Source: CAADGU01 sp035444285 (GTDB lineage: Bacteria; Chloroflexota; Anaerolineae; Promineifilales; Promineifilaceae). Taken from it: a stretch of 64,000 nucleotides of DNA. Below, one piece after another: positions 34,421-43,230 of this stretch; positions within the stretch are counted from its first letter, which is position 1; each line of letters starts with the position of its first letter. Made by a program: the position numbers and the translations under genes. The stretch lies in assembly GCA_035444285.1 (NCBI GenBank), contig DAOMOK010000021.1:78333-142332 (forward strand), read 5' to 3'. The notes below the pieces were generated by a model. The model saw nothing but the letters and a program-made list of their open reading frames with translations. It had not been told where the DNA came from and ran no database searches.

Positions 34421-35566
34421 GTGAATCTGCACGAATACCAGGCAAAACGGTTATTTGCAGAACACGGTGTGCCTATTCCTGATGGCAAAGTCGCTTCTTC
34501 CCCGGCGGAAGCACGCGAGATTGCCCGCGAATTAGGCGGCCGTGTCGTGGTGAAGTCCCAGGTGCATGTTGGCGGACGCGGCAAGGCCGGTGGTATTGGC
34601 CTGGCCAATACGCCGGATGAAGCGGAAACGCAGGCTGCTCGCATCCTGGGCATGGACATTAAAGGATACAAAGTCCGCCGCGTGCTGGTAGACCAGCAAG
34701 CGCCGGGCATCAAACAGGAAATCTACCTGGCCGTTCTCATTGATCGTGCTGCCCGCCGTCCCATGATCATGGCTTCGGCCGCTGGCGGCATGGATATCGA
34801 AGAGGTAGCGGCTGTATCCCCGGAGAAAATTTTGACGGTGCATATTGAACCGGCGTTAGGCGTGCGCGGTTACCAGGCCACCTATCTGGCCTCGGCGATG
34901 GACTTGCCGCGCGAACTATGGCGCGATTTTCACAAAATTGTGGCCTCACTCTATGCCTGCTTCCAGGCAAACGATGCTTCACTGACCGAAATTAACCCCC
35001 TGGTAATTACCGGCGACGGCAAGTTAATGGCGCTGGACGGCAAAATGACGATTGATGACAATGCCCTCTCACGCCAGACGCGGCTGGCCGAAATGCGCGA
35101 TGTGGACGAAGAACCCCTGGCCGAACGGGAAGCCCGGCTGAGTGGTATCAATTTTATCCAGTTGGAAGGCAATATCGGGTGTATGGTTAACGGCGCCGGC
35201 CTGGCCATGACGACGATGGATGTGATCAAATTGTTTGGCGGCGAACCGGCCAATTTCCTGGATATTGGCGGCGGCGCGAAGGCGGAGCAGGTGACAACGG
35301 CGCTGCGCCTTATCCTCTCTGACCCGAATGTGAAGGCGGTGCTGATTAACATTTTTGGCGGCATTACGCGGGGTGATGAGGTAGCGCGGGGGATCATTGA
35401 GGCGTTGGCACAGATTGACACGGCCGTGCCCTTGATTGTGCGTCTGGCTGGCACGAACGCCAAAGAGGGGATGGAGATATTGGTAGATGCGGAGATGGAG
35501 ACGGCCGTGACCCTTTCCGACGCCGCCCAAAAAGCTGTGGCAGCAGCCAAACGGGGTGATTCATGA
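34421..35566 (+). CDS. sucC: Succinyl-CoA synthetase beta subunit
   Basis: 381 residues, standard length. With SucD it converts succinyl-CoA to succinate while making ATP or GTP in the TCA cycle. The ATP-grasp domain starts MNLHEYQAKRLFAEHGVPIP and continues VVVKSQVHVGGRGKAGGIGL; the CoA-ligase part has NGAGLAMTTMDVIKLFGGEP, ANFLDIGGGA and INIFGGITRGDEVARGI. Start is GTG at 34421 with AAAGGAGA upstream. It overlaps sucD by 4 bp, so the subunits are co-translated. Confidence 0.97.
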   Translation: MNLHEYQAKRLFAEHGVPIPDGKVASSPAEAREIARELGGRVVVKSQVHVGGRGKAGGIGLANTPDEAETQAARILGMDIKGYKVRRVLVDQQAPGIKQEIYLAVLIDRAARRPMIMASAAGGMDIEEVAAVSPEKILTVHIEPALGVRGYQATYLASAMDLPRELWRDFHKIVASLYACFQANDASLTEINPLVITGDGKLMALDGKMTIDDNALSRQTRLAEMRDVDEEPLAEREARLSGINFIQLEGNIGCMVNGAGLAMTTMDVIKLFGGEPANFLDIGGGAKAEQVTTALRLILSDPNVKAVLINIFGGITRGDEVARGIIEALAQIDTAVPLIVRLAGTNAKEGMEILVDAEMETAVTLSDAAQKAVAAAKRGDS

Positions 35567-36444
35567 GCATCTTAGTTGACAAAAACACACGTTTATTGGT
35601 TCAGGGCATTACCGGGCGTGAAGGCGCCTTTCACACCAACCAGATGATCACCTACGGCACCAACGTCGTCGGCGGTGTTACCCCCGGCAAAGGCGGCCAA
35701 TGGTTTGACGGCGACAGCAAACGAGTGCCCATTTTTGATACGGTTAAAAGCGCCGTAGAAGCAACCGGGGCCAATGCCAGCATCATCTTTGTGCCCGCCC
35801 GTTTTGCCATAGACGCCATCTACGAAGCAGCCGATGCCGGCGTAGACCTTATCGTTTGCCTCACCGAGCATATCCCCGTGCTGGACATGATTGCCGCCCG
35901 CGCCTACCTGGAAACCCGGCGTATCATCCTGGTGGGACCAAACTGCCCCGGTTTGCTGACGCCCGGTCAGGCCAAGGTGGGCATCATCCCCGGTAATATC
36001 GCTATGCCCGGCAACGTGGGCGTGGTGTCTAAGAGCGGTACGCTCACCTACGAAGTAGTTGATGCGCTGACGCGGCGGGGCATTGGTCAATCCACCTGTG
36101 TGGGCATTGGCGGCGATCCCATCAGCGGCGTGTCGTTCATTGACGTGTTGCAACTGTTTGAAGATGACCCGGAGACCGAGCAGATTATCATGATCGGTGA
36201 AATCGGCGGTAATGCAGAGGAGCAGGCGGCGGCTTATATCGCCCGCAACATGACCAAGCGTGTCACCTCGTTTATTGCCGGGCGCACCGCTCCCCCAGGA
36301 CGCCGCATGGGTCATGCCGGGGCCATTGTGGAAGGCGGATCGGGAACGGCCGATGGCAAAATTACCGCCCTACGCCAGGCCGGCGTCACCGTCGCCGACC
36401 ATCCTGACCAGATTGTGGATTTGATTGGCCAGGTAAACATCTAA
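35563..36444 (+). CDS. sucD: Succinyl-CoA synthetase alpha subunit
   Basis: 293 residues. N-terminal CoA-binding Rossmann fold (LLVQGITGREGAFHTNQMIT, GTNVVGGVTPGKGGQ), NCPGLLTPGQAKVGIIPGNI, and the active-site His in AGRTAPPGRRMGHAGAIVEG with GSGTADGK. The His is phosphorylated during catalysis. Complete partner of sucC. A strong palindrome follows the stop. Confidence 0.97.
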   Translation: MSILVDKNTRLLVQGITGREGAFHTNQMITYGTNVVGGVTPGKGGQWFDGDSKRVPIFDTVKSAVEATGANASIIFVPARFAIDAIYEAADAGVDLIVCLTEHIPVLDMIAARAYLETRRIILVGPNCPGLLTPGQAKVGIIPGNIAMPGNVGVVSKSGTLTYEVVDALTRRGIGQSTCVGIGGDPISGVSFIDVLQLFEDDPETEQIIMIGEIGGNAEEQAAAYIARNMTKRVTSFIAGRTAPPGRRMGHAGAIVEGGSGTADGKITALRQAGVTVADHPDQIVDLIGQVNI

Positions 36445-36456
36445 AATGGTTCCCCG

Positions 36457-36502
36457 GAGGGGAGGCTTTAGCCGACACTGTGTTGGCTAAAGCCTCCCCT
36501 CC
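36457..36502. repeat. Long hairpin GGAGGCTTTAGCC type, copy 1
   Basis: A perfect 18-bp inverted repeat with a 10-nt loop after sucD. The same core (ggaggctttagcc...ggctaaagcctcc) recurs at 45223-45266, so it is a dispersed element rather than only a terminator. Confidence 0.8.
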
Positions 36503-36509
36503 GTTCAAA

Positions 36510-38846
36510 ATGGGTGATTTGAAGCAACTTTTGCGCCGGGTAGACCCCGGTTTTTTTGTGGTAGTGGCAATTGCTCTCATCGCCATCTGGCCGTTTGTTA
36601 GCCGTGCCAGTTTGCCGGTAGAGACGGACGCGGAACTGCACATTTTCCGGCTGCATGAGTTGGGGCTGCTGGTGCGCGGCGGCGATTATTATCCGCGTTG
36701 GGCGCCTAATTTTTATCATGGCTATGGCTACCCCATTTTCAATTATTACGCACCGCTGGCGTATTATGTGGGGTTGTTGTTTGAGTTGTGGCCGTTTTGG
36801 GATGCGGTGGCGGCGGTGAAGGCCGGTTTTATCATTGGTCTGCTGGCGGCGGCGTTGGGGATGTATGGGTTTGTGCGCGACAATTGGGGGCGACCTGCCG
36901 GGTATGTGGCGGCGGCGATCTATGTGTATGCGCCCTATGTGCAATATGTAGACCCCCATGCGCGTGGGGTTTTGCCGGAGTCGTTGAGCCTGGGCATCTT
37001 TCCGCTGGCGCTGTGGGCGCTGGATCGGCTGCGTAAAGGAGGCGGGGCGCGGGTATGGGTCACGGCCGTGCTGCTCACCGCCGCCGTTATCCTTTCCCAC
37101 AACCTCATGGGGTTGCTTTTTTTCGCCTTGCTCTGCGCCTGGGCAGTATGGCAGATTGTGTGTTCACGCCTCACGCATCACGCATCACGTGTTACGCCTC
37201 ACGCCTCACGCATCACCTTCGCCGCCCTTCTCCTCGGCTTGGGCGTGGCCGCGTTTTTCTGGCTGCCGGTGCTGTTGGAGCGGAACGCGGTGACATTGCA
37301 GACACTCATTGGGCAGGGGGGGAATTATGATTTTCACACCCATTTTCTATCATTGCAGGAAATGCTGGCCCTTTCGCAGCAGCTGGATTGGGGGGCGTCG
37401 GAACCGGCGTTTCGCTTCAATTTGGGGGTGATGCAGTGGGTGATGGCGGCGTTGGCGGTGGTGCTGCTGTTTTTGCGGCGGCTGCGGCAGGGAGCGCATG
37501 TTGTGTTTTTTGCCCTGGCGTTGGTAGGTTTACTGTTTTTGATGTTGCCTGCCGCGACGCCGGTTTGGGAAGGGCTGTCGTTTATGGCTTTTTTCCAGTT
37601 TCCCTGGCGGCTGTTAGGGGCGGCGGCAGCGATGTGTGCGGTGCTGGCGGGGGCGGCTACAGATGGGCTGCTGGCGGCCTGGCAGGGACATAAGCGGGTG
37701 GAGGAGTGGCTGACGGCCGTGCTCGTTTCTCTAACCATTGCCCTGGGGCTGCTCATGAGCCAACCCGCGCTCTGGGATGATTTTGGCGAAGTGAATACAC
37801 TGCGCATGTCGTTGATTGAAAATACCGGGCGTTGGTTGGGCACGACCTCGACGGCCGATTATGTACCGGCGACGGTGGATGTGGTACCGGCGCGCAAGGC
37901 CAGTGTGGTCAGCGGTATTGTTGAAGGACTACCCATGGATCGGGTGAATTGGGATGTGCTGCCGCCGGAGGTGATGCTGGAGACGCAGGTGATACGGCCG
38001 TTACACACCCGCTACATCATGGATACCCCCCAAAAGCTGCTGTTCCGCCTCTATCTGTTTGATTTCCCCGGTTGGGAAGTGCGCATTGATGGCGAGCCGG
38101 TTTTGACAGAGTTAGGGCGGCCTGAGGGGTTTTTGGTTGTGCCTGTACCGGCAGGGCGGCATGTGATAGATGTGGAATTTGGCAGCACGCCGACGCGCAC
38201 GGCGGCGCATGTGGTCACGGCCGTGTCATTGGCGCTGATGCTATTGGTGGCCTGGGGATTGCGGCGACGGCAGGTGGCGGATAATTCTCAACTACCACCT
38301 CTATTCCCACCCCGGCTGGAACGACCGGATTGGGTGACGTTGGTGGTGGTGTTGGGTGTAACGGCCGTGACCATTTTGCTGCTGGAGCCAACCGGCGTTT
38401 TGCATTACAACTCCTCTGGTCTGGAGGCCGAACCGGCGGCCACGGACATGATGGCGAATTTTGGCGAGCAAATAGCTCTGATTGGGTACACAGCGCGGCG
38501 GCCAACGGCCGTGCCCGGCGACATGATTCCCCTGGAACTTTATTGGAAGGCGCTCAATCCGTTGGACATCAACTTTCAAGTCTTTGTACACCTCTTATCG
38601 CCAGATGGTGTGCTGGTGGCCCAATCAGATAAACTCAACCCGGGTGAATTTCCCACCCGGCGCTGGTCGCTGGATACTTATGTGCGTGACGAGCATTACC
38701 TGGCGCTGCCGCCAGACCTGCCACCCGGTGAATATCGTGTCAGCGCCGGGTTATGGGTGCAGTCTGAAGGCTGGCGGCTGCCGCTGTTGGTAGATGGTGT
38801 GCAGGTGGGGGATAATGTGGAACTGTTTACATTGGTGGTCAGGTAA
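36510..38846 (+). CDS. Large membrane protein, PTPS-related/glycosyltransferase-like
   Basis: 778 residues. The first 600 residues hold about 11 membrane helices with loops typical of the 6-pyruvoyl-tetrahydropterin-synthase-related membrane family (ETDAELHIFRLHELGLLVRG, GYGYPIFNYYAPLAYYVG, YVYAPYVQYVDPHARGVLPE), which resembles GT-C glycosyltransferases such as YfhO. The last 130 residues are an outside beta-sandwich domain. The Asp/Glu of ETDAE may be catalytic. Residues about 219-236 are encoded by a run of heptamer repeats. The upstream hairpin leaves only a few bases for a leader, and no ribosome site is seen before the ATG at 36510. Confidence 0.7.
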   Translation: MGDLKQLLRRVDPGFFVVVAIALIAIWPFVSRASLPVETDAELHIFRLHELGLLVRGGDYYPRWAPNFYHGYGYPIFNYYAPLAYYVGLLFELWPFWDAVAAVKAGFIIGLLAAALGMYGFVRDNWGRPAGYVAAAIYVYAPYVQYVDPHARGVLPESLSLGIFPLALWALDRLRKGGGARVWVTAVLLTAAVILSHNLMGLLFFALLCAWAVWQIVCSRLTHHASRVTPHASRITFAALLLGLGVAAFFWLPVLLERNAVTLQTLIGQGGNYDFHTHFLSLQEMLALSQQLDWGASEPAFRFNLGVMQWVMAALAVVLLFLRRLRQGAHVVFFALALVGLLFLMLPAATPVWEGLSFMAFFQFPWRLLGAAAAMCAVLAGAATDGLLAAWQGHKRVEEWLTAVLVSLTIALGLLMSQPALWDDFGEVNTLRMSLIENTGRWLGTTSTADYVPATVDVVPARKASVVSGIVEGLPMDRVNWDVLPPEVMLETQVIRPLHTRYIMDTPQKLLFRLYLFDFPGWEVRIDGEPVLTELGRPEGFLVVPVPAGRHVIDVEFGSTPTRTAAHVVTAVSLALMLLVAWGLRRRQVADNSQLPPLFPPRLERPDWVTLVVVLGVTAVTILLLEPTGVLHYNSSGLEAEPAATDMMANFGEQIALIGYTARRPTAVPGDMIPLELYWKALNPLDINFQVFVHLLSPDGVLVAQSDKLNPGEFPTRRWSLDTYVRDEHYLALPPDLPPGEYRVSAGLWVQSEGWRLPLLVDGVQVGDNVELFTLVVR
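37165..37217. repeat. Heptamer repeat inside a coding sequence
   Basis: Seven consecutive 7-bp units (cacgcct, cacgcat, cacgtgt types) inside the membrane-protein gene. They are read in frame as a polar, repetitive loop (SRLTHHASRVTPHASRIT) between two membrane helices. Confidence 0.85.
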
Positions 38847-38870
38847 GAGGGAAGCTGGTGTGGTTGTAAA

Positions 38871-38926
38871 TGAGAGATTGTGAGATTGAAGATTGGAGAT
38901 TGAATCTCCCAATCTCTTAATCTCAG
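38871..38926. repeat. Heptamer repeat (gagattg) before rsmD
   Basis: Units gagattg/gattgga and their reverse complement form an inverted repeat just upstream of the rsmD ATG. Confidence 0.75.
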
Positions 38927-38934
38927 AAAAAAAC

Positions 38935-39486
38935 ATGCGTGTTATTGGCGGTAAGGCAAAAGGTCGGAAGTTGAAGCGTGTGCCCGGCGACAGCACCCGG
39001 CCGATTATGGATCGGGTGAAGGAGAGCCTGTTTAACATCCTGGGTGATGTATCCGGGCAGCGCTGGCTGGATTTGTTTGCCGGGACGGGGCAGGTGGGTA
39101 TTGAGGCGCTCAGCCGGGGGGCGGCCGAAGTGGTGTTTGTGGACAAAATGCGCCCGGCTATTTTGACCATTCAGGAGAATTTGCGACATACCCAATTGAC
39201 AGAGGGGGCGGAGGTGCGCCAGATGGATGCTTTTGCCTATTTGCAGCAGCCGCCGGCACGGCCGTTTGACCTGATTTACATTGCCCCACCGCAATACAAG
39301 GGCATCTGGTTGGAAGCGCTGCAACTGGTGGCGGCACGGCCGTCGGCCTGCATAAATCCCGATGGGCTGGTGGTAGTACAAATTGATCCTAAAGAGATGC
39401 AGCCGGTGGAGCTGCCCTCTCTCAAACTGGCAGACAGTCGCCGCTATGGCAATACACTGCTTTGTTTTTATGAGATTAGAGAGTAG
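38935..39486 (+). CDS. rsmD: 16S rRNA (guanine-966 N2)-methyltransferase
   Basis: 183 residues, standard. RsmD methylates G966 of 16S rRNA on the assembled 30S subunit. The start MRVIGGKAKGRKLKRVPG, the region STRPIMDRVKESLFNIL and the SAM-binding motif LDLFAGTGQVGIEALSRGA are typical. The catalytic motif, normally DPPY, here reads APPQY (IYIAPPQYKG), so the Asp is replaced. ATG at 38935 is supported by the family start; the longer frame from 38893 is repeat sequence. Confidence 0.88.
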   Translation: MRVIGGKAKGRKLKRVPGDSTRPIMDRVKESLFNILGDVSGQRWLDLFAGTGQVGIEALSRGAAEVVFVDKMRPAILTIQENLRHTQLTEGAEVRQMDAFAYLQQPPARPFDLIYIAPPQYKGIWLEALQLVAARPSACINPDGLVVVQIDPKEMQPVELPSLKLADSRRYGNTLLCFYEIRE

Positions 39487-39525
39487 AGATTGGCAATGCG
39501 CCAATCTCCACTCTCTAATTCTCTA
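39472..39525. repeat. Inverted heptamer repeat between convergent genes
   Basis: Arms such as tagagagtagagattggc and its reverse complement (loop near 39496-39500) span the rsmD stop and the end of the opposite gene, forming a likely bidirectional terminator. Confidence 0.7.
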
Positions 39526-40321
39526 GCGTGATCTGAATGGCGCACTGATAGGTGGCCTCGCCGCTGCGGTTGAAGGCTGTGAGCCGGACGAGGTATGGCC
39601 CTGATTCCCATTGGCTGAGGTTGACATTACCCAACAGACCGTCTACAACCGGCTGGTTGATGGTGCGCCCCACCAGGGAAGCCCATTGGCCGTTGGTTTG
39701 TGGGCCGTTGGCTTCCAGCGTATAGCCGCCAAAATCGGGGGTGTTAGCCGTGCCGAAAAACTCGATGAATCCGGACACAGTGGCGCCATTGCGCGGCTCG
39801 CTGATGGTGAGCTGGAGGTTGCAGCCAATGACGGGGGTGGAGGCAAGTGCGGGGGTGGGTAGGGTCACGGCCGTGTCGCCGTCCTCTTGTTCTATGGCTT
39901 CAGTAGCGGTGGCAGCCGGGGCAATGGGCGGTGGCACTAATGGCTGGCTGGGCAGGGTAATGGTAGGCGCTAAGGGTGGTGTGGGTGTGGATGAAGGGAT
40001 AACCGGCGGCGTGGGGGAGGTCAATGGCGTGCGCTCCAGGTCTGGCGTGGGTGTTGGTGGTCGCAGCAGTTCGGGTGGGAGCGTGGGTGCTACCTGGTAA
40101 TTAACGTAGATGACGATGCCGATGACGGCCGTTAGCGCCAGAATAAAGATGGCTGCATTGTTGCGCAACTGACGTCCCCGTTCCAATTCCAGGCCAAACA
40201 CAGCCCGCTGCAACAGGCGGCGTGCCCGCAAATATTCGCTGATGTACCAGATGAGGCCAAGCGAGGCCAGAAGTAACATCCAGACATCATTGCGCAGGAT
40301 GAAAATATAGATTCTTTCCAT
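39515..40321 (-). CDS. Membrane-anchored protein with extracellular domain, function unknown
   Basis: 268 residues. Two membrane helices lie near the N-terminus (NDVWMLLLASLGLIWYIS and AIFILALTAVIGIVIYVNYQ), separated by a basic loop. Then come a Thr/Pro-rich linker of about 90 residues and a C-terminal beta domain of about 85 residues (GCNLQLTISEPRNGATVSGF ... SGPYLVRLTAFNRSGEATYQ) with two Cys that could pair. Similar beta domains occur in other surface proteins of this genome. ATG at 40321 is chosen because the longer frame to 40381 is repeat-encoded. Confidence 0.65.
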   Translation of the reverse strand: MERIYIFILRNDVWMLLLASLGLIWYISEYLRARRLLQRAVFGLELERGRQLRNNAAIFILALTAVIGIVIYVNYQVAPTLPPELLRPPTPTPDLERTPLTSPTPPVIPSSTPTPPLAPTITLPSQPLVPPPIAPAATATEAIEQEDGDTAVTLPTPALASTPVIGCNLQLTISEPRNGATVSGFIEFFGTANTPDFGGYTLEANGPQTNGQWASLVGRTINQPVVDGLLGNVNLSQWESGPYLVRLTAFNRSGEATYQCAIQITLEN

Positions 40322-40340
40322 CGAGGTGGAGAGTGGTGGG

Positions 40341-40400
40341 AGATCAGGAGACTGCGGATTGGAGATTGTGCGCATCTCCAATCCCCAATCTCCAATCTCG
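40341..40400. repeat. Heptamer repeat (gattgga) upstream of the membrane protein
   Basis: gattgga/tccaatc units in both orientations between the membrane protein and the purine nucleoside phosphorylase genes. Confidence 0.7.
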
Positions 40401-40414
40401 AACCAGGCAGCCCA

Positions 40415-41272
40415 TTAACCGGTGACGGCTTCTGATAATCTGGGCAAGATGCCCCGAATCAACGCCATGAGATTAGGAACAATTTGTTTGCCCGTCTCTA
40501 GCACTTCATCATGGGTGACGGTGGCGCCGGGTTGTGGGTCTGGATCGGCTTTATTGGTGATAGACGAGATGCCAACCACGCGCATGCCGGCGTGCCGGGC
40601 CACCACCACTTCAGGGACGGTGGACATGCCTACCGCATCAGCGCCGGCGGTGCGTAAGAAACGGAGTTCGGCAGGGGTCTCAAAACTGGGGCCGGCGACG
40701 TAACTGTAGACGCCTTGTTGCAGGGTGAAGCCCTGTGCCTGGGCGACTTCTAAAGCAATCTGGCGCAGGTGAGGGTCATACGGCCGTGTCATGTCGGGAA
40801 AACGGGGGCCGAAGCTGTTCTCATTGGGGCCGCGCAGAGGGTTATGACCGGCAATACCTAAAAAGTTGATGTGGTCGGTGATAAGCATCAAATCCCCTGG
40901 TTGGAAGGAGGCATTGATGCCGCCGGCGGCGTTGGTGACGATGAGGGTCTGGATGCCCAGCAACCGCATGACACGCACGGGCAGCGTGATGTGGGACATG
41001 GCGTACCCTTCGTAAAAATGGGCGCGCCCCTGCTGCGCCAGCACCGTCTGCCCCTCTAGCTGGCCGATGACCAGCCGCCCACCGTGCCCGGGCACAGTTG
41101 AGGCCGGCCAGTGGGGAATTTGCTCATAGGGAATAATGTCGGGATTTTGGATACTGTCGGCCAGGGCATTCAGGCCGGAACCCAGTACCAGTCCAACGGT
41201 AGGTTGATACCGGGTGAGTTGGCGCACGGCCGTGGCTGCTTCGGCAACATGGGTAGCAGTCATTTCGTTCAT
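40415..41272 (-). CDS. punA: Purine nucleoside phosphorylase
   Basis: 285 residues, the trimeric class. It splits inosine or guanosine with phosphate to base and ribose-1-phosphate. Conserved segments: VGLVLGSGLNALADSI (phosphate loop), QGRAHFYEGYAMSHITLPVR, TNAAGGINASFQPGDLMLIT, YVAGPSFETPAELRFL and MSTVPEVVVARHAGMRVVGI followed by SSITNKA. The base-specific Asn of SxxTNxA is present. The ATG at 41263 is an alternative start. It is divergent from nothing close: the Xer gene lies upstream on the same strand with a 37-bp gap. Confidence 0.93.
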   Translation of the reverse strand: MNEMTATHVAEAATAVRQLTRYQPTVGLVLGSGLNALADSIQNPDIIPYEQIPHWPASTVPGHGGRLVIGQLEGQTVLAQQGRAHFYEGYAMSHITLPVRVMRLLGIQTLIVTNAAGGINASFQPGDLMLITDHINFLGIAGHNPLRGPNENSFGPRFPDMTRPYDPHLRQIALEVAQAQGFTLQQGVYSYVAGPSFETPAELRFLRTAGADAVGMSTVPEVVVARHAGMRVVGISSITNKADPDPQPGATVTHDEVLETGKQIVPNLMALIRGILPRLSEAVTG

Positions 41273-41309
41273 AGGGGTTTTAGTGTACAGGTTCTAACCA
41301 AGGCAGGGT

Positions 41310-42239
41310 TCAAGGAGTGGGGACAGCCACTGCTTCTTCAAAAAACAATTCCGCTTCGTCAGCATCTTCCTCATCGGGATCATCGTCACCCAAATGTGTG
41401 TAAATTTGTGTGGTGGAGATATTGGCGTGGCCCAGCAGTTTCTGAACTTCTTGCAGGTCAGAGCCGCTGTGGAGCTTGTGCGCGGCGAAACTGTGGCGCA
41501 GGGTGTGGGGCGTCACCGAGGTCCTCAGGTCAGCCTGCTTCGCATATGCCTTAATGATCAGCCATAATCCCTGGCGCGTCAACTGCTGCCCGCGATGGTT
41601 GAGAAACAGGGCTTTTTCTTCTTTGTCTTTGACCAGGTACGGCCGTCCCTCGTCCAGGTACAGTGCCAATATCTGCTGCGTGTGGGCGTCAAAAGGCAAT
41701 TTACGGCTGCTTTCATCTTTGCCGGGGCAAAAGAGCAGCGCATGTTCCAGGTCAATGTCTTCAACTTGTAAAGATACGACTTCTGTTACCCGCATTCCGG
41801 TTGAGTACAAGACATTCAGTAAAGCGGTGTCACGTAAATTTTTGGGTGTTCTCTTTTGGGCCGGGGCTGCCAGGAGTTGCTCAACTTCCTGAAAGGTGAG
41901 GGTTTGTGGCAGGCGTTTTTTGACTTTGGGGGAATCAACTTGAGTGGTAGGATTATCTTTAATGGCATTCTGTTCATGCAAATAGTTGAAAAAGGACTTC
42001 ACCGCTGCTACTTTACGCGCTACTGACGAGGAAGCATACGGCTGGCTTTTCATAAATTCGACGTAATCATACACAATGTCCGGTGTGATCGCATTCCAGG
42101 AATTAATCTCACCGTAACGGCCGTTGTGCAGAAAATTTACAAACTGGTTGAGGTCGTTTTTATAAGCAGCGGTTGTATTATTGGAGTAGTTGTACTCTTC
42201 CTGAAGGTAATCCAGAAAGGCGAGCAGCTGTTCATCCAT
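41310..42239 (-). CDS. Tyrosine recombinase, XerC/XerD type
   Basis: 309 residues. All catalytic residues are visible: Arg in LYSTGMRVTEVVSLQVEDID, Lys in FCPGKDESSRKLPF, His-x-x-Arg in TPHTLRHSFAAHKLHSGSDL, His in QKLLGHANISTTQIYTHL and the Tyr nucleophile in the same motif. The N-terminal core-binding domain is also complete. Length and lack of extra domains fit Xer dimer resolution rather than a phage integrase, but the site (dif) is not visible here. ATG at 42239 has AAGGAG upstream. The C-terminal tail is acidic (DDDPDEEDADEAELFFEEAV). Confidence 0.9.
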   Translation of the reverse strand: MDEQLLAFLDYLQEEYNYSNNTTAAYKNDLNQFVNFLHNGRYGEINSWNAITPDIVYDYVEFMKSQPYASSSVARKVAAVKSFFNYLHEQNAIKDNPTTQVDSPKVKKRLPQTLTFQEVEQLLAAPAQKRTPKNLRDTALLNVLYSTGMRVTEVVSLQVEDIDLEHALLFCPGKDESSRKLPFDAHTQQILALYLDEGRPYLVKDKEEKALFLNHRGQQLTRQGLWLIIKAYAKQADLRTSVTPHTLRHSFAAHKLHSGSDLQEVQKLLGHANISTTQIYTHLGDDDPDEEDADEAELFFEEAVAVPTP

Positions 42240-42640
42240 CCCCTGCAACTCCTTACGAACACACCGACTATTCATGCAGCGCCGTGCATTCGTATAGCAA
42301 TACTGGCGGGTTGAATCACCAAATGAGTGCCATTGTTGTTTGATTGAGGTAACTATGATCTTTTGATTACATTAACGCCGATGCAGATACCTTCAAACAG
42401 TGGATTATGTTATAAGGCCGACTGTAATCTAAGATTATGTTAGTTAAATCTGCGAGCATTATAGCAATTACTTTGCATAAGATCAAACATGAATCAACAT
42501 AAAATGCGGAATTAACAACTACACGAATTTTTCTGTTGCGTGACCGTATGCGCAATCTTAATGAATGTGTGATGATGATAAGAACGTGGTAGCATAGGCA
42601 GTTATAAAGGTGGGGGCATGTATATGATTGAGAGTGAAAG
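42240..42640. other. AT-rich intergenic region of about 400 bp
   Basis: No gene is supported; small frames here have no coding character. The stretch from about 42355 to 42560 is clearly AT-richer than the coding DNA around it. It carries no ACGGCCGT octamer and no repeat of the dispersed families. It must contain promoters for the divergent Xer and TPR genes, though none is obvious. Confidence 0.5.
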
Positions 42641-43171
42641 ATGAGTGAGACAAAAAAACAACATAAACCGGCGCAAAGTCAGTTTGAGGCTTATTTCCGT
42701 CGGGGAACCGAACTACTACATGAAGGGAAGGCGGCTCAGGCAGCGCCTCTTTTGCAAAAAGCGTATGATTTGGAACCGGAACATGTAGACACGGCCGTCA
42801 ACCTCAGCGGCGCTTATATCCTCACCAATAAATTTCGCCAGGCAGTACCCATTTTGGAAGCGTTGGCCGCCCGTCGTCCTGATGATCCTGCCATCTGGAC
42901 AAACCTGGGGGCCGCTTACCTGGGCAATCCGGTCCTGGCTGCTGATGAAGATCAGTTGAGAGCCATTACCGCGTTTCAGCAGGCATTGGCGCTTGATCCC
43001 GGCGCTCCCCACGTGGCCTATAACATTGGCCTGGTTTACCGCGACCGGCATGAAAATGAACAGGCCATTACCTGGTTTCAGCGCGCTTTGCAAGCCAACC
43101 CCCATGATCGGGATGCCCAACGTTTGCTCAACCAGTTAAGCCAGCCAAATGATCCCACCCCACTTCAATAA
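42641..43171 (+). CDS. TPR-repeat protein
   Basis: 176 residues, soluble. About four tetratricopeptide repeats are visible (FEAYFRRGTELLHEGKAAQA, PEHVDTAVNLSGAYILTNKF, DPAIWTNLGAAYLGNPVL, APHVAYNIGLVYRDRHENEQ). TPR arrays are protein-binding scaffolds. No signal peptide or partner domain. It is 59 bp upstream of the uridylyltransferase gene on the same strand and may be co-transcribed, with no evident functional link. Confidence 0.85.
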   Translation: MSETKKQHKPAQSQFEAYFRRGTELLHEGKAAQAAPLLQKAYDLEPEHVDTAVNLSGAYILTNKFRQAVPILEALAARRPDDPAIWTNLGAAYLGNPVLAADEDQLRAITAFQQALALDPGAPHVAYNIGLVYRDRHENEQAITWFQRALQANPHDRDAQRLLNQLSQPNDPTPLQ

Positions 43172-43230
43172 ATAAAATAAATGAAACGTCGTAGAGGGAT
43201 TTTCACAATCACCCACCATTTGGAGCACAT

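Noticed and set aside
41310..42239. Phage or integron integrase
   Set aside because: Length and domain set are those of Xer recombinases, and no attachment site, phage gene or cassette lies nearby.
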